Below, one piece after another: positions 7,686-15,455 of a DNA stretch of 32,430 nt (position 1 is its first letter; each line of letters starts with the position of its first letter). Both the position numbers and the translations under genes were made by a program. The notes under the pieces were generated by a model. It was not told the origin of the DNA and ran no database searches. It saw only the letters and a program-made list of their open reading frames with translations. The stretch covers positions 1 to 32,430 of the forward strand of contig JAEXCN010000208.1 in the NCBI GenBank assembly GCA_023402175.1, in the 5' to 3' direction. Source of the stretch: Pseudomonadota bacterium (lineage in GTDB: Bacteria; Myxococcota_A; Polyangia; Polyangiales; Polyangiaceae).

Positions 7686-8708
7686 TTACAAGCTCGTGAC
7701 GCAGTGCTTCGCCTGCAGCCCGACAGGCCACTTGTAGATCGCCGCGAGACATTCCTCCGTGAAGACATGCTCGCCGAGATCGACGGGATACCCCGTGGTG
7801 TTGTTCCATGTGCAGTCGACTTGGATCTGATCGTTGACCTCGAGCGTCTCGTTCATCGGGTAGATCGACTGCATCGCCGAGTCGAAGGCTCCGTCGTGGA
7901 GCGTGACGGCGCTCTGCCCAAACCGCTTGCGAACGATCTTCTGATGCGTGCCGAGCCGATGCATGAGGGGGGAGACCGCAAATACATGGAGATCGATCGG
8001 GAGAGCGCACCCGCCCACGCCGACGCGGTCTGGACCGGCAGGAATCGGAGAATCCCCCTCGACCCCCGCGAAGATCATGTCGGCTTCGTGAACGACGCTC
8101 GCCGCCGAGGTCGTCAGGACATCCACGCCCGTCGTTCCCGTCACCGTGTCGCTCCCCAAGTTCGCGACGTGGCTCCGGAACACGAGGTATTTGCCCGCGG
8201 GGACATGCATCGCGACACCGGCTGGGAACACGAGGTCGTTGGCTCCTCGGCCGGTGCTGGACAGGAATTTCGTTCCTTCCACCATACCGTTGCAGTCGAA
8301 GTCGCCGACCTTCGATGCGGCGTCGGCCACCCAAAGGCGTTGACGCCACACCTCTGCGCTGACGGCGCGCCGGAAGCCGGTGATCCACACGTCCTGGGTC
8401 ACCTGCTTCACGGTGCAGAAGAAGCCCTCTGAGCCCGGAGGAAGCGTCCATGCACGCGAGACGAGCGAAACCCAGTGGAGCGCGGCGTCGGCATCTTCGG
8501 TCACCGCGGCGTCGAGGTTTGCGTCTCCGCCTCCGTCCGTCGCGCCGGCATCGTCGTTCGCGTTCGAGTTGGCGTCGCCGTTCGTCGTCGCGTCGACGCC
8601 TGCATCGTTCCCCGCGCCGTCGGGATCACCGCCCGTGTCCGTTTCCGTACAGCCAATGGCGACGACGACGATCGAACCAGCCCAGAGAGCGTGCCCCTTC
8701 CAACGCAT
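7686..8708 (-). CDS. Peptidylglycine-monooxygenase-like lipoprotein, copper ligands altered
   Basis: 340 residues: lipobox ending VAIGC (C20), an Asp/Ala/Asn/Gly linker to about residue 75, then a two-domain fold like the copper type II ascorbate-dependent monooxygenases (PHM/DBH). Landmarks are VPAGKYLVFRSHVANLG in the N-domain and SPLMHRLGT, CTWNNTTG and EECLAAIYKWP in the C-domain. Family members normally have an HH pair, an H-x-H/PHMH motif and an EM-C methionine as copper ligands. Here the HH region reads EVWRQRLWV, PHMH has become PLMH and EMC has become EEC. This may be a non-catalytic or differently metallated relative. The start at 8708 has GGAG just before it. Confidence 0.8.
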   Translation of the reverse strand: MRWKGHALWAGSIVVVAIGCTETDTGGDPDGAGNDAGVDATTNGDANSNANDDAGATDGGGDANLDAAVTEDADAALHWVSLVSRAWTLPPGSEGFFCTVKQVTQDVWITGFRRAVSAEVWRQRLWVADAASKVGDFDCNGMVEGTKFLSSTGRGANDLVFPAGVAMHVPAGKYLVFRSHVANLGSDTVTGTTGVDVLTTSAASVVHEADMIFAGVEGDSPIPAGPDRVGVGGCALPIDLHVFAVSPLMHRLGTHQKIVRKRFGQSAVTLHDGAFDSAMQSIYPMNETLEVNDQIQVDCTWNNTTGYPVDLGEHVFTEECLAAIYKWPVGLQAKHCVTSL

Positions 8709-8732
8709 TGCTCCACTATCGCACGCCCTCGA

Positions 8733-8775
8733 GCCGTCGCCCACGGCGGAGCCCGCCACCCCAACGGGCGACGGC
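8733..8775. promoter_or_regulatory. Hairpin in leader of monooxygenase-like gene
   Basis: GCCGTCGCCC (8733-8742) is perfectly complementary to GGGCGACGGC (8766-8775). The loop holds a second small stem, GGCGG/CCGCC. It lies 25-67 bp upstream of the start codon and is shared, with mismatches, by the duplicate copy. It could be a leader RNA structure; nothing in the sequence shows what it senses. Confidence 0.4.
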
Positions 8776-8939
8776 AGAATGCCGCCGTGTAACCGCGCGA
8801 GACAGCGCTGAGAACCATCGCGTACTCTTCGTCACGCGCGTATCAGCGTGGCGGCTCGGCGCGCGTCGCAAGAGCGCCGAACGAAGCGCCAGCCAGCACG
8901 GATGGCCCCTCGAGATGACGGATGTCTGGAGCGTGGTCT

Positions 8940-9314
8940 TCACACGCCAAGCACGCGGACGGAAGGGAATGCCCGCTGGAGCTGGGTCAGATCGTCGACG
9001 TCCGACGTGAAGACGACGCCGCCGCGTCGCGCGGCCGTCGCCATGACGATCGCATCCACGCTCGTAGCGCCCGGCACCGTTGCGAGGGCTTCTCCGGTGA
9101 GTCGGACGAGCGCGTCGTCGGTATGCTCGACGACAACGGCCGCGAGAATCTTCTCGCGTACATCGGTTCGACCACGCCACCATTCGACGACGCACATGCT
9201 CGGGACGACGATGGGAATCCTGTCCACCCTCGCTGTCTTGAAAATGGCGACCGCCCGCTGCCGATTGCGCTCGAGCGCGAGCAGAGCGCCGGTGTCGAAA
9301 GTGAACGCCTTCAT
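8940..9314 (-). CDS. vapC: VapC-type PIN-domain toxin ribonuclease
   Basis: 124 residues, normal for VapC. The four acidic PIN residues are in place: D7 (FTFDTGALLALE), E44 (CVVEWWRG), D87 (TSVDAIVMATAA) and D105 (VFTSDVDDL). Members cleave tRNA or rRNA and are neutralised by the antitoxin encoded just upstream. Its ATG overlaps the antitoxin stop by 4 bases (ATGA), giving coupled translation. The active site appears intact, unlike the PIN remnants elsewhere in the window. Confidence 0.92.
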   Translation of the reverse strand: MKAFTFDTGALLALERNRQRAVAIFKTARVDRIPIVVPSMCVVEWWRGRTDVREKILAAVVVEHTDDALVRLTGEALATVPGATSVDAIVMATAARRGGVVFTSDVDDLTQLQRAFPSVRVLGV

Positions 9315-9604
9315 GCAGCAGCTTTGCGGCGCTTGCGAGGGGGCCGTCGCAGCGCCGCGGCAACCTCGTCGCGAACGCTCTGCATCTCTTCCTCGGTGAT
9401 GCGCTCGCCGCCCAGCATCTCGAGAAGATTGTCCGCAGCTTCTTCTCGCCTCAACGCAGCGACCATCTCGTGCACGACGGCAGAGATGTTGCCGCCGTGG
9501 ACCCGCTTCGCTCGCCCGGACAGGACGTCGAGGTCATCCTTGCTCACCGAGATGCTGATCTTTCGGCTCTGGATGCCGTGAGGTCTCCGCGGGCGTCGCT
9601 GCAT
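9311..9604 (-). CDS. vapB: VapB-like ribbon-helix-helix antitoxin
   Basis: 97 residues from the ATG at 9604. SRKISISVSKDDLDVL is a strand followed by a helix, and HGGNISAVVHEMVAAL completes a ribbon-helix-helix DNA-binding domain. A charged, probably flexible tail (EEEMQSVRDEVAAALRRPPRKRR) should wrap the toxin. The gene precedes and overlaps vapC. Earlier in-frame starts would add a Cys/Arg-rich leader without family character and would cover the palindrome upstream. Confidence 0.88.
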   Translation of the reverse strand: MQRRPRRPHGIQSRKISISVSKDDLDVLSGRAKRVHGGNISAVVHEMVAALRREEAADNLLEMLGGERITEEEMQSVRDEVAAALRRPPRKRRKAAA

Positions 9605-9605
9605 C

Positions 9606-9617
9606 CTACCATGGTAG
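9606..9617. promoter_or_regulatory. Candidate vapBC autoregulatory operator
   Basis: CTACCATGGTAG is a perfect 12-bp palindrome ending one base before the vapB start codon. Ribbon-helix-helix antitoxins bind such sites with their toxin to repress their own operon, so this is the likely operator. Confidence 0.55.
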
Positions 9618-9704
9618 CAACGACGACAGGGGCTGCAACCAGTCCCCGGCACTCGGCGGGTGATGGTCAGTGCTCGACGGCTGTAGTGTCAGAGGATGGT
9701 GGCG

Positions 9705-10184
9705 TCACGCGCCAGACGGGAGCGCCTTCGACATCTTGAACCGGGTGAAGAACACGCCGCGACGCTCGACCCGCTCCTCCTCGACGACCGTGAACCCTTG
9801 CCGGTCGAAGAACGGGCGCGCCGCGAGGCTCACCTCGGCAAACGCGCGAGCCAGACCCGCCGCGCGCCACTCGCTCTCCACCCGAGCGTACAGCATCGAC
9901 GCGACGCCTCTTCGCGCCGCATGGCTGGCCGTGTACAGGAGCGCGACGTACCCGTCCGGCGAATAGCCGATGAAGCCAGCGAGGATCCCATCCTCCTCGG
10001 CCACGAGCACGCTGATGCCCGAGAGACGTGCGCGCCACTCGTCGAGATTCGCCTCGTCCGGCGCCCAGGCCGCGCGCTGCGCCTCGTCGTAGAACGGGCG
10101 CGCGAGCACGTGAACGGAGTCGGTGAACGTCCCGACGAGCGGTGCGAGATCATCGGCGCGGTACGGCCGGAGCTGGAGGACCAT
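9705..10184 (-). CDS. GNAT N-acetyltransferase, YafP-like
   Basis: 159 residues. The acetyl-CoA-binding motif A reads SHAARRGVASMLYARVE, and the C-terminal part (SLAARPFFDRQGFTVVEEER, then VERRGVFFTRFKMSK) closely follows E. coli YafP, which lies in a toxin-antitoxin operon. The N-terminal part (DSVHVLARPFYDEAQRAAWAP) also fits that family. I prefer the ATG at 10184, with GGAG nine bases upstream, over a GTG at 10202. The substrate is unknown. A fragment of a paralogue lies at 25441-25610. Confidence 0.9.
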   Translation of the reverse strand: MVLQLRPYRADDLAPLVGTFTDSVHVLARPFYDEAQRAAWAPDEANLDEWRARLSGISVLVAEEDGILAGFIGYSPDGYVALLYTASHAARRGVASMLYARVESEWRAAGLARAFAEVSLAARPFFDRQGFTVVEEERVERRGVFFTRFKMSKALPSGA

Positions 10185-10309
10185 CGAGCGACACTCCACC
10201 ACGACGGGGCTCTCGGAGCGAGCGCCTGCGCGTCACCGCAGAGAAAGATGATGATCGGGCCGCGCGCTCGACACTGTGCGCAGCTCCTCGAGCTCACATC
10301 GGGACACGG

Positions 10310-10867
10310 TCACCGGCCTTCGTTCTGATCGTCGAGCGACGAAGGCGCCTCCACATCGGCAGCGCTATCGTCATCGCACACCTCGCGACTGCACGCTCCG
10401 CCAACGGGCATGCAGATGTTGCAGCTCGCGTTGCAGCAGTATTCGCCCGATCCGCAGATGCTCTCGCCGCAAAGCTCGCCGCTCGCGGGCCATCCCCCGA
10501 CCGGCCGCCCCGCCCCGGGCCATCCCCACGGGTGACGATGACCGTGATGTCCGCCGGGATGACCTCCACCGTGGTGATGCCCGCCGTGGTTGTGACCTCC
10601 GTGGTTGTGACCACCGTGGCGATGACCACCGTGGTTACGACCACCGTGGTTATGACCGCCGCCATAGTGGCTTTCCGCGGTTCCGTCGGGCGTGAACACG
10701 CTCGCCGCCGAATCGTCCTCCTCGAGGGCGTCGGACACGGACTGCAGCGCGGGATCCTCCCCCGAGGTGTCCGAGCTCTCGTCCGTCGACATCGTACACG
10801 CGCCAAGTGAGAGCAGACCGGTCCCGAACACGACGGTCAGGACCGGAGCTCGATTGAACATAGCCAT
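10310..10867 (-). CDS. His/Gly-rich, Cys-rich lipoprotein (probable metal binder)
   Basis: 185 residues with the clearest ribosome-binding site in the window, AAGGAGGT six bases before the ATG. The lipobox ends SLGAC. An acidic segment leads into six near-perfect pentapeptides of the H-N-H-G-G type, then more His/Gly ending in HRHPWGWPG. A Cys-rich module follows (CGESICGSGEYCCNASC...C...C) of a kind widespread in myxobacterial lipoproteins and probably disulfide-bonded. The tail is acidic. The histidine clusters suggest binding of nickel, zinc or copper in the periplasm or at the surface; this is inferred from composition. Confidence 0.85.
   Translation of the reverse strand: MAMFNRAPVLTVVFGTGLLSLGACTMSTDESSDTSGEDPALQSVSDALEEDDSAASVFTPDGTAESHYGGGHNHGGRNHGGHRHGGHNHGGHNHGGHHHGGGHPGGHHGHRHPWGWPGAGRPVGGWPASGELCGESICGSGEYCCNASCNICMPVGGACSREVCDDDSAADVEAPSSLDDQNEGR
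10561..10665. repeat. 15-bp tandem repeats coding His-Gly pentapeptides
   Basis: Units of the form CCACCGTGGTNNTGA repeat with 15-bp period inside the His-rich lipoprotein gene, so each unit adds one pentapeptide. Such arrays change length by slippage, and the metal-binding segment may therefore vary between strains. Confidence 0.75.
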
Positions 10868-11364
10868 ACAGCGACCTCCTTCATGCAACGCGAGTGCATC
10901 GGGAGGGCCAGCCGTCGTCAGCGGAAAAGATCGATATCGAACGAGCGGATCACGTGCCTGGATGACCGCATGTTCGCCATCGACCTCCGGACATCGGATT
11001 CTTTCGCTTCGCATTCCGCCTCGGAGAAATTGGCGCTTCGCTTGGTGCAGCGACCGCGCGCGTGGCGGCGCAGCGCGCGGCGCTCCTCGTTGGCCGTCGT
11101 CGAGCGAACCTGCACTCCGGCTCGAGCTCATCGGAGCTGCACTTCGGTGCAGATATCCGCATCGTTGCGATCGGGCACACACGGATGCGTCGGGACTCTT
11201 CTGTCAGCGTCTCCTTCGACCCGTGAGACGTCTTGGTCCGACCGTGCGGCCCCGAACCAGCTCCGCGCTTCTTCTGTAGATGGCGGGATGAGCGCGCGCA
11301 GAGGCTGTGGCGTCCACTGTCCCCTCGACACCGGCGCGGCATCGCGAAAGGATGGCCGCCTCGC
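10868..11364. other. Intergenic region, no convincing gene
   Basis: This 497-bp interval separates the divergent His-rich lipoprotein and mcrB. Open frames exist on both strands but are Arg-rich and lack ribosome sites or family signals. It must hold both promoters; I could not pick out reliable -35/-10 pairs. Confidence 0.4.
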
Positions 11365-13521
11365 ATGGCACACGACACGCCTCCGCCCGCCGCAACGGCG
11401 AGTGCTGACACCTTCACCTGGATCCCCTGCTACGCAGAACTGGCGGACAAGCTCGTCGCGTACCGACACCGCCAGCACGAGCTGATCGAGCTTCTCCAAG
11501 GACTCCGCGCGAAGGGCCTCACGATCACGCCTCTCGAAGACAAGGACGCGGCGGGGAACCCTTTTCTGATCAAGGAGCTCGATCCGTTCACATTCTTCGG
11601 CGTCTTCAACCGAGGGCTCACACGGGACAAGCGCGTCCTCATCATCGAGGAGCTCCGGAAGTTCTTCGCCGTGAACGCCCCGGCACCGAAGGACTTCGAG
11701 GGCATCCCGATCCTCAACAACCAGAACTCGTGGTTCATCTCCTACAGCGCGAAGCGCGCACAGGGCGACGTCGATCGCCTCTGGGACGTCTTCGTGCGTG
11801 CGCTGGGCGACGATCCGATGTCGGATCCGAAGTTCGCGGATGCCTTCGATGCGGCGCTCGACGTGCGCGGAACGAACGTCAACCTCACGACGGCGCTCTT
11901 CTGGATCCGGCCACGGACGTTCGCGAGCCTCGACGGCACACTGCGCGAGCACCTCGGCCTCAAGCTGCCGAGCGCCGGGCTCTCGTTCACCTTCTATCGC
12001 GACACTCTCGAGAAGCTCCGAAAGACGGCCGGCGGGGACTTCATGACGCTCTCGCGCGCCGCGTATCTCGGCGGCGGCGGAGCGGTTCCGGTGGGCATTG
12101 CGGCCGCGAAGCCGGCGGTGACGGACATCGACGCGATCATCGACGGGGACACGCGGTTCTGGCTCGTGGGAGCGTACTGGGACGATCGTGACCCGCCGGG
12201 TCAGACCACCCGCTTCCTGGACGAGGGCGTCTGGGAGAATGGTTATTCCGACCGCTATCTGGATCTCGTCAAACAGATGCGGCCAGGCGATCGGATCGCG
12301 ATCAAAGCCGTTGCGACCCAGCAGAAGGAGCTGCCCTTCGAGAACCACGGCAAGAGCGTCTCGAAGATGATCATCAAAGCGCGCGGCACGGTCGTGCGAA
12401 ACCACGGTGATGGGCGCTCCGTCGAGGTGGAGTGGGAACCGGAGAAGCCGTGGCGCAACTGGTACTTCTACACGGGACGGCCGACGGTCTGGCAGCTCCG
12501 CAAGGATGAGGAGATGTCGCGGCTGCTCATCCGCTTCGTCTTCTTCGACGAGCCGCAGGACTACGCCCACTTCACGAAGAAGTGGTGGGGCTCCGTGGTT
12601 CCTCCGGAGGTGGTCGAGGACGAGATCCTGGACGGCGCGCAGCCGTATGGCGTCGAGGACGTGCTCGCGGACGGCGTCTTCATGACGTCGGACGAAATCG
12701 AGCTCGCACTTCGGCGGCTCCGCACGAAGAAGCTCCTCGTACTGCAGGGCGCGCCGGGCGTCGGCAAGACCTTCGTCGCGAGGAAGCTCGCGTACGCGCT
12801 GATGCAGGCGCGCGACGACGCCCGAATCGAGATGCTGCAGTTCCATCCATCGTTTACTTACGAAGACTTCGTCCGCGGCTATCGGCCCACGGGCGAAGCC
12901 GGCAAGTTCGAATTGAAGGACGGCCCGTTTCTCCACCTCTGCGATCGCGCAAGGAAGGACGAGCGCCCCCATGTTCTCATCATCGACGAGATCAACCGCG
13001 GGCACCTGAGCCAGGTCTTCGGCGAGCTCTTCATGCTACTCGAGGCCGACAAGCGCGGCCCGAGCTACGCAGTGACGCCGCTCTACCGGCGTCAGGCGGA
13101 CGAGAAGTTCTCCGTGCCGGAAAACGTGTTCGTCATCAGCACGATGAACATCGCCGATCGATCGATCGCACTCGTCGACTTCGCGCTCCGGCGGCGGTTC
13201 GCGTTCATCACGCTCGAACCGCGGTTTGGTGATGCGGCGTTCCGGAAGTGGCTGCTCGATCGGAAGCTCCCCGAGAGCGCCCTGCAGCTGATCGTCCAGA
13301 GAATGACGACGCTCAACGAGCGCATCAGTGCCGACGCTCAGCTCGGACCGGCATTCCGCGTGGGCCACAGCTTCTTCTGTCCGAGAGGAGAGGACTTTTC
13401 CTCTCTCGGGCTGGAGTGGTTCCGCGAGATCGTGCACACCGAGGTCGTCCCGTTGCTCGACGAGTACTGGTACGACGCGCCCGAGAAGGCGCGAGTCGCG
13501 AAGGACGCGCTGCTCGCGTGA
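11365..13521 (+). CDS. mcrB: McrB-like GTPase with EVE/PUA-like DNA-sensing domain
   Basis: 718 residues. The N-terminus (WIPCYAELADKLVAYR, DPFTFFGVFNRGLT) is a domain often found at the front of long McrB-like proteins. Residues about 262-380 (FWLVGAYWDDRD ... GDRIAIKAV ... VRNHGDGRSVEVEWE) look like an EVE/PUA-type modified-base reader. The AAA+ motor has Walker A GAPGVGKT (462-469), Walker B VLIIDEINRG (D541, E542) and the McrB signature STMNIADRS (592-600). McrB hexamers use GTP to translocate and activate McrC on DNA with modified cytosine. The start at 11365 has AAAGGA about 12 bases upstream. Its stop overlaps mcrC. Confidence 0.93.
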   Translation: MAHDTPPPAATASADTFTWIPCYAELADKLVAYRHRQHELIELLQGLRAKGLTITPLEDKDAAGNPFLIKELDPFTFFGVFNRGLTRDKRVLIIEELRKFFAVNAPAPKDFEGIPILNNQNSWFISYSAKRAQGDVDRLWDVFVRALGDDPMSDPKFADAFDAALDVRGTNVNLTTALFWIRPRTFASLDGTLREHLGLKLPSAGLSFTFYRDTLEKLRKTAGGDFMTLSRAAYLGGGGAVPVGIAAAKPAVTDIDAIIDGDTRFWLVGAYWDDRDPPGQTTRFLDEGVWENGYSDRYLDLVKQMRPGDRIAIKAVATQQKELPFENHGKSVSKMIIKARGTVVRNHGDGRSVEVEWEPEKPWRNWYFYTGRPTVWQLRKDEEMSRLLIRFVFFDEPQDYAHFTKKWWGSVVPPEVVEDEILDGAQPYGVEDVLADGVFMTSDEIELALRRLRTKKLLVLQGAPGVGKTFVARKLAYALMQARDDARIEMLQFHPSFTYEDFVRGYRPTGEAGKFELKDGPFLHLCDRARKDERPHVLIIDEINRGHLSQVFGELFMLLEADKRGPSYAVTPLYRRQADEKFSVPENVFVISTMNIADRSIALVDFALRRRFAFITLEPRFGDAAFRKWLLDRKLPESALQLIVQRMTTLNERISADAQLGPAFRVGHSFFCPRGEDFSSLGLEWFREIVHTEVVPLLDEYWYDAPEKARVAKDALLA

Positions 13522-14585
13522 AGAGCCCTATTCCCGTCCGAAACGCGTGGCACATGCTGCTCTACGCGTGGGACATGCTCGCGCTGCGCGGCCGGTGGGA
13601 TGCAGCGGCGGAGGAGTCCCCAGGGTTGCTCGGACTGCTCGCGCGCGCCCTCGTCGATACGACTAGACCGCTGCTCCACCGTGAGCTCGCGCGCTCCTTC
13701 GTCGTCCAGAGCGAAACGGTTTCGGGCGTGCGCGGCAAGATCGACTTCGCTGCCAGCCTGAAGCGACTCACGTTCGAAGCGGGGCGCGCCCACTGCGCCT
13801 ATTCGGCGCTCGATGTCGATACGCCGCGTAACCGCATCCTGCGCGCCACCCTGCACAGGCTCGCGCGCGACGTGCGGGTGCTGCTCCCGTCAGCGAACGG
13901 GTCGGAGCAGGTCGAGCGACTCCGGCACGAGCTTCGCAATCTCGTCGGCACGATGGAAGGTGTCACGCTCGAGCGCGTCACCAGTGCGTCCTTCAGTCGG
14001 CTGCAGCTCGGTCGAGGCGATCGTCCCTACGCGCTACCACTCGCCATCTGCGCTCTCGTTCATCGGCTCGCGATGCCAACCGAAGAGGCGGGGGACGTCG
14101 CGCTCGCGTCCCTGCTCAAGGACGAGATCACGTTTCACAACCTGTTCGAGCGATTCGTCCGGAACTTCTTGCGCCATCACCTCGGCGATCATGACGTTGC
14201 GGCCGAGGCCCTGGATTGGTTCGACGAGCTTGGCTGCGCGCTCGTTCCCGGCATGAAGACCGACATCGTCGTGACGAAGCGCTCACCGCCGCGGCGAAGG
14301 CTCGTCATCGATACGAAGTACTACGCGAGCGCGCTGAGCGCATCGCCGTGGGGCGGCGCCACGTTTCACTCGAGCAACATCTACCAGATGTACGCGTATC
14401 TCCGGACGCAGGAGCATCGCGGCGAGCTCTATCGCGACGCGGACGGCCTCCTTCTCTACCCGACCACGAACGGCGATCTCCACGAGACGATGAAGGTGCA
14501 AGGCCACCACATCCGGTTCGCGACCGTGGACCTCGCGCAGTCGTGGCAAGCCATAGAGGCACGACTCATGGAGCTAGTCGCGTGA
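13518..14585 (+). CDS. mcrC: McrC-like nuclease subunit
   Basis: 355 residues from a GTG that overlaps the mcrB stop (GTGA), so the pair is cotranslated. The N-terminal part (PVRNAWHMLLYAWDML, VSGVRGKIDF) and the middle follow the McrC family. The C-terminal PD-(D/E)xK nuclease is recognisable as MKTDIVV (D249) and VIDTKYY (D265, K267), so the catalytic site looks intact. With McrB it should cleave foreign DNA carrying modified bases, that is, act as a type IV restriction system against modified phage genomes. Confidence 0.93.
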   Translation: MKSPIPVRNAWHMLLYAWDMLALRGRWDAAAEESPGLLGLLARALVDTTRPLLHRELARSFVVQSETVSGVRGKIDFAASLKRLTFEAGRAHCAYSALDVDTPRNRILRATLHRLARDVRVLLPSANGSEQVERLRHELRNLVGTMEGVTLERVTSASFSRLQLGRGDRPYALPLAICALVHRLAMPTEEAGDVALASLLKDEITFHNLFERFVRNFLRHHLGDHDVAAEALDWFDELGCALVPGMKTDIVVTKRSPPRRRLVIDTKYYASALSASPWGGATFHSSNIYQMYAYLRTQEHRGELYRDADGLLLYPTTNGDLHETMKVQGHHIRFATVDLAQSWQAIEARLMELVA

Positions 14586-14706
14586 GCCGGTGATCGACCA
14601 CGCGTCCGCAATGCCGCCTACTGGAATGGTATCGATCAATGGAATCGCCTCGTCAACGTGATAGGCGGGAAGTTCGTCAATCCCGAACAGACGGCACACT
14701 CTCTGT
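14574..14706 (-). pseudogene. Possible C-terminal remnant of an unknown protein
   Basis: The minus strand carries a short open stretch, VCRLFGIDELPAYHVDEAIP then LIDTIPVGGIADAWSITG, ending in TAG inside the mcrC 3' end. It reads like the tail of a real protein, but a stop lies just three codons upstream of its first GTG and no family comes to mind. It may be a leftover of a gene replaced by mcrBC, or chance. Confidence 0.2.
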
Positions 14707-14799
14707 TAGTGATGGTCAGAACGAAGCGGCCCTTGTCGCCCGAGCGACAGCACAACGATCAGTTTCATGAAGATCGTGGTGGCGTGCTACGGAGAAGAG

Positions 14800-15438
14800 A
14801 TGTTGCGCACAACGCTTTGCGGCACATTCGCAGTCGTCGCACTCTCGATGGGCTGCAGCAACAGTGAGTCCATCGACCGCACGGGGCAAGCCGACGAGGC
14901 GCCCACGCCCCCAGCGAACGAGTCGGTAGTCACCACCGCCGCAGGCGGTCGCCTGACGGGGCCGGCTGTTCGTGTCGAGATTGACAGGCCGGACGCGGAG
15001 AAGCCGCCTACGGCCATTGTACTCGTTGTGCATGCGGAAGATAGCAGCGGCAAGAGTGTCCTCGTTCATGCAGAGGCGGATCCACAGTTCCTGAGCTCGG
15101 GTACCTTCGACGCAGTGCTGCGCAGCGAAGGTGGAGCGCTTCAGCCGGGCCAGGCCAGGGTGCTGCTCGGCCACAAGGGAGCAACCACTCCGAGCGCCCC
15201 CGCCGCGGCGGGGAGCCTCCAGGTGAACCTCGTGGGCGCGGAGCTTCGCGGCGAAGTTAGCGGGGCCGGGCCTGACTTTGATCTGCACTTCGCAGGCCCC
15301 GTCTTGGTCGTCTGTTCCACGTTGCTCCCTGTCGCAAACGCGCCGGTGCCGAAGGACCCGAGTCTCGGCCCGGGGTCGACGGTGGACTCTCAGTTCAAGT
15401 CGCCCGCTTGCAGCCCTTACGCGTCCTGGGGGCGATAG
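14800..15438 (+). CDS. Lipoprotein, unknown function
   Basis: 212 residues. The ATG at 14800 is preferred over that at 14767 because GGAG lies five bases before it and it gives a compact signal peptide with lipobox LSMGC. After a Ser/Thr/Pro linker the mature part looks beta-rich (AVRVEIDRP, TAIVLVVHAEDSSGKSVLVHAE, LQVNLVGAELRGEVSGAG). Two cysteines near the C-terminus (VVCSTLL, SPACSPY) could form a disulfide. The gene converges on the next one with only 17 bp between stops. Family unknown. Confidence 0.8.
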   Translation: MLRTTLCGTFAVVALSMGCSNSESIDRTGQADEAPTPPANESVVTTAAGGRLTGPAVRVEIDRPDAEKPPTAIVLVVHAEDSSGKSVLVHAEADPQFLSSGTFDAVLRSEGGALQPGQARVLLGHKGATTPSAPAAAGSLQVNLVGAELRGEVSGAGPDFDLHFAGPVLVVCSTLLPVANAPVPKDPSLGPGSTVDSQFKSPACSPYASWGR

Positions 15439-15455
15439 AGCGGCCCACCAGAACG

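Noticed and set aside
6648..8432. Open frame of 594 codons on the plus strand across the monooxygenase-like genes
   Set aside because: It is antisense to the two duplicated lipoprotein genes and overlaps the end of the GntR-TetR gene. Its apparent internal repeats only mirror the duplication, and its composition is Arg-rich.
10561..10665. Regular 15-bp repeats considered as a CRISPR array
   Set aside because: There are no spacers; the units are contiguous and encode in-frame His-Gly pentapeptides of a lipoprotein.
10918..11115. 65-codon minus-strand frame upstream of mcrB considered as a small regulator gene
   Set aside because: Arg/Ser-rich, no ribosome site and no recognisable DNA-binding motif.
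11128..13005. Open frame of 625 codons on the minus strand
   Set aside because: It is fully antisense to mcrB, whose AAA+ motifs are unambiguous. GC-rich codon usage leaves the opposite strand open.
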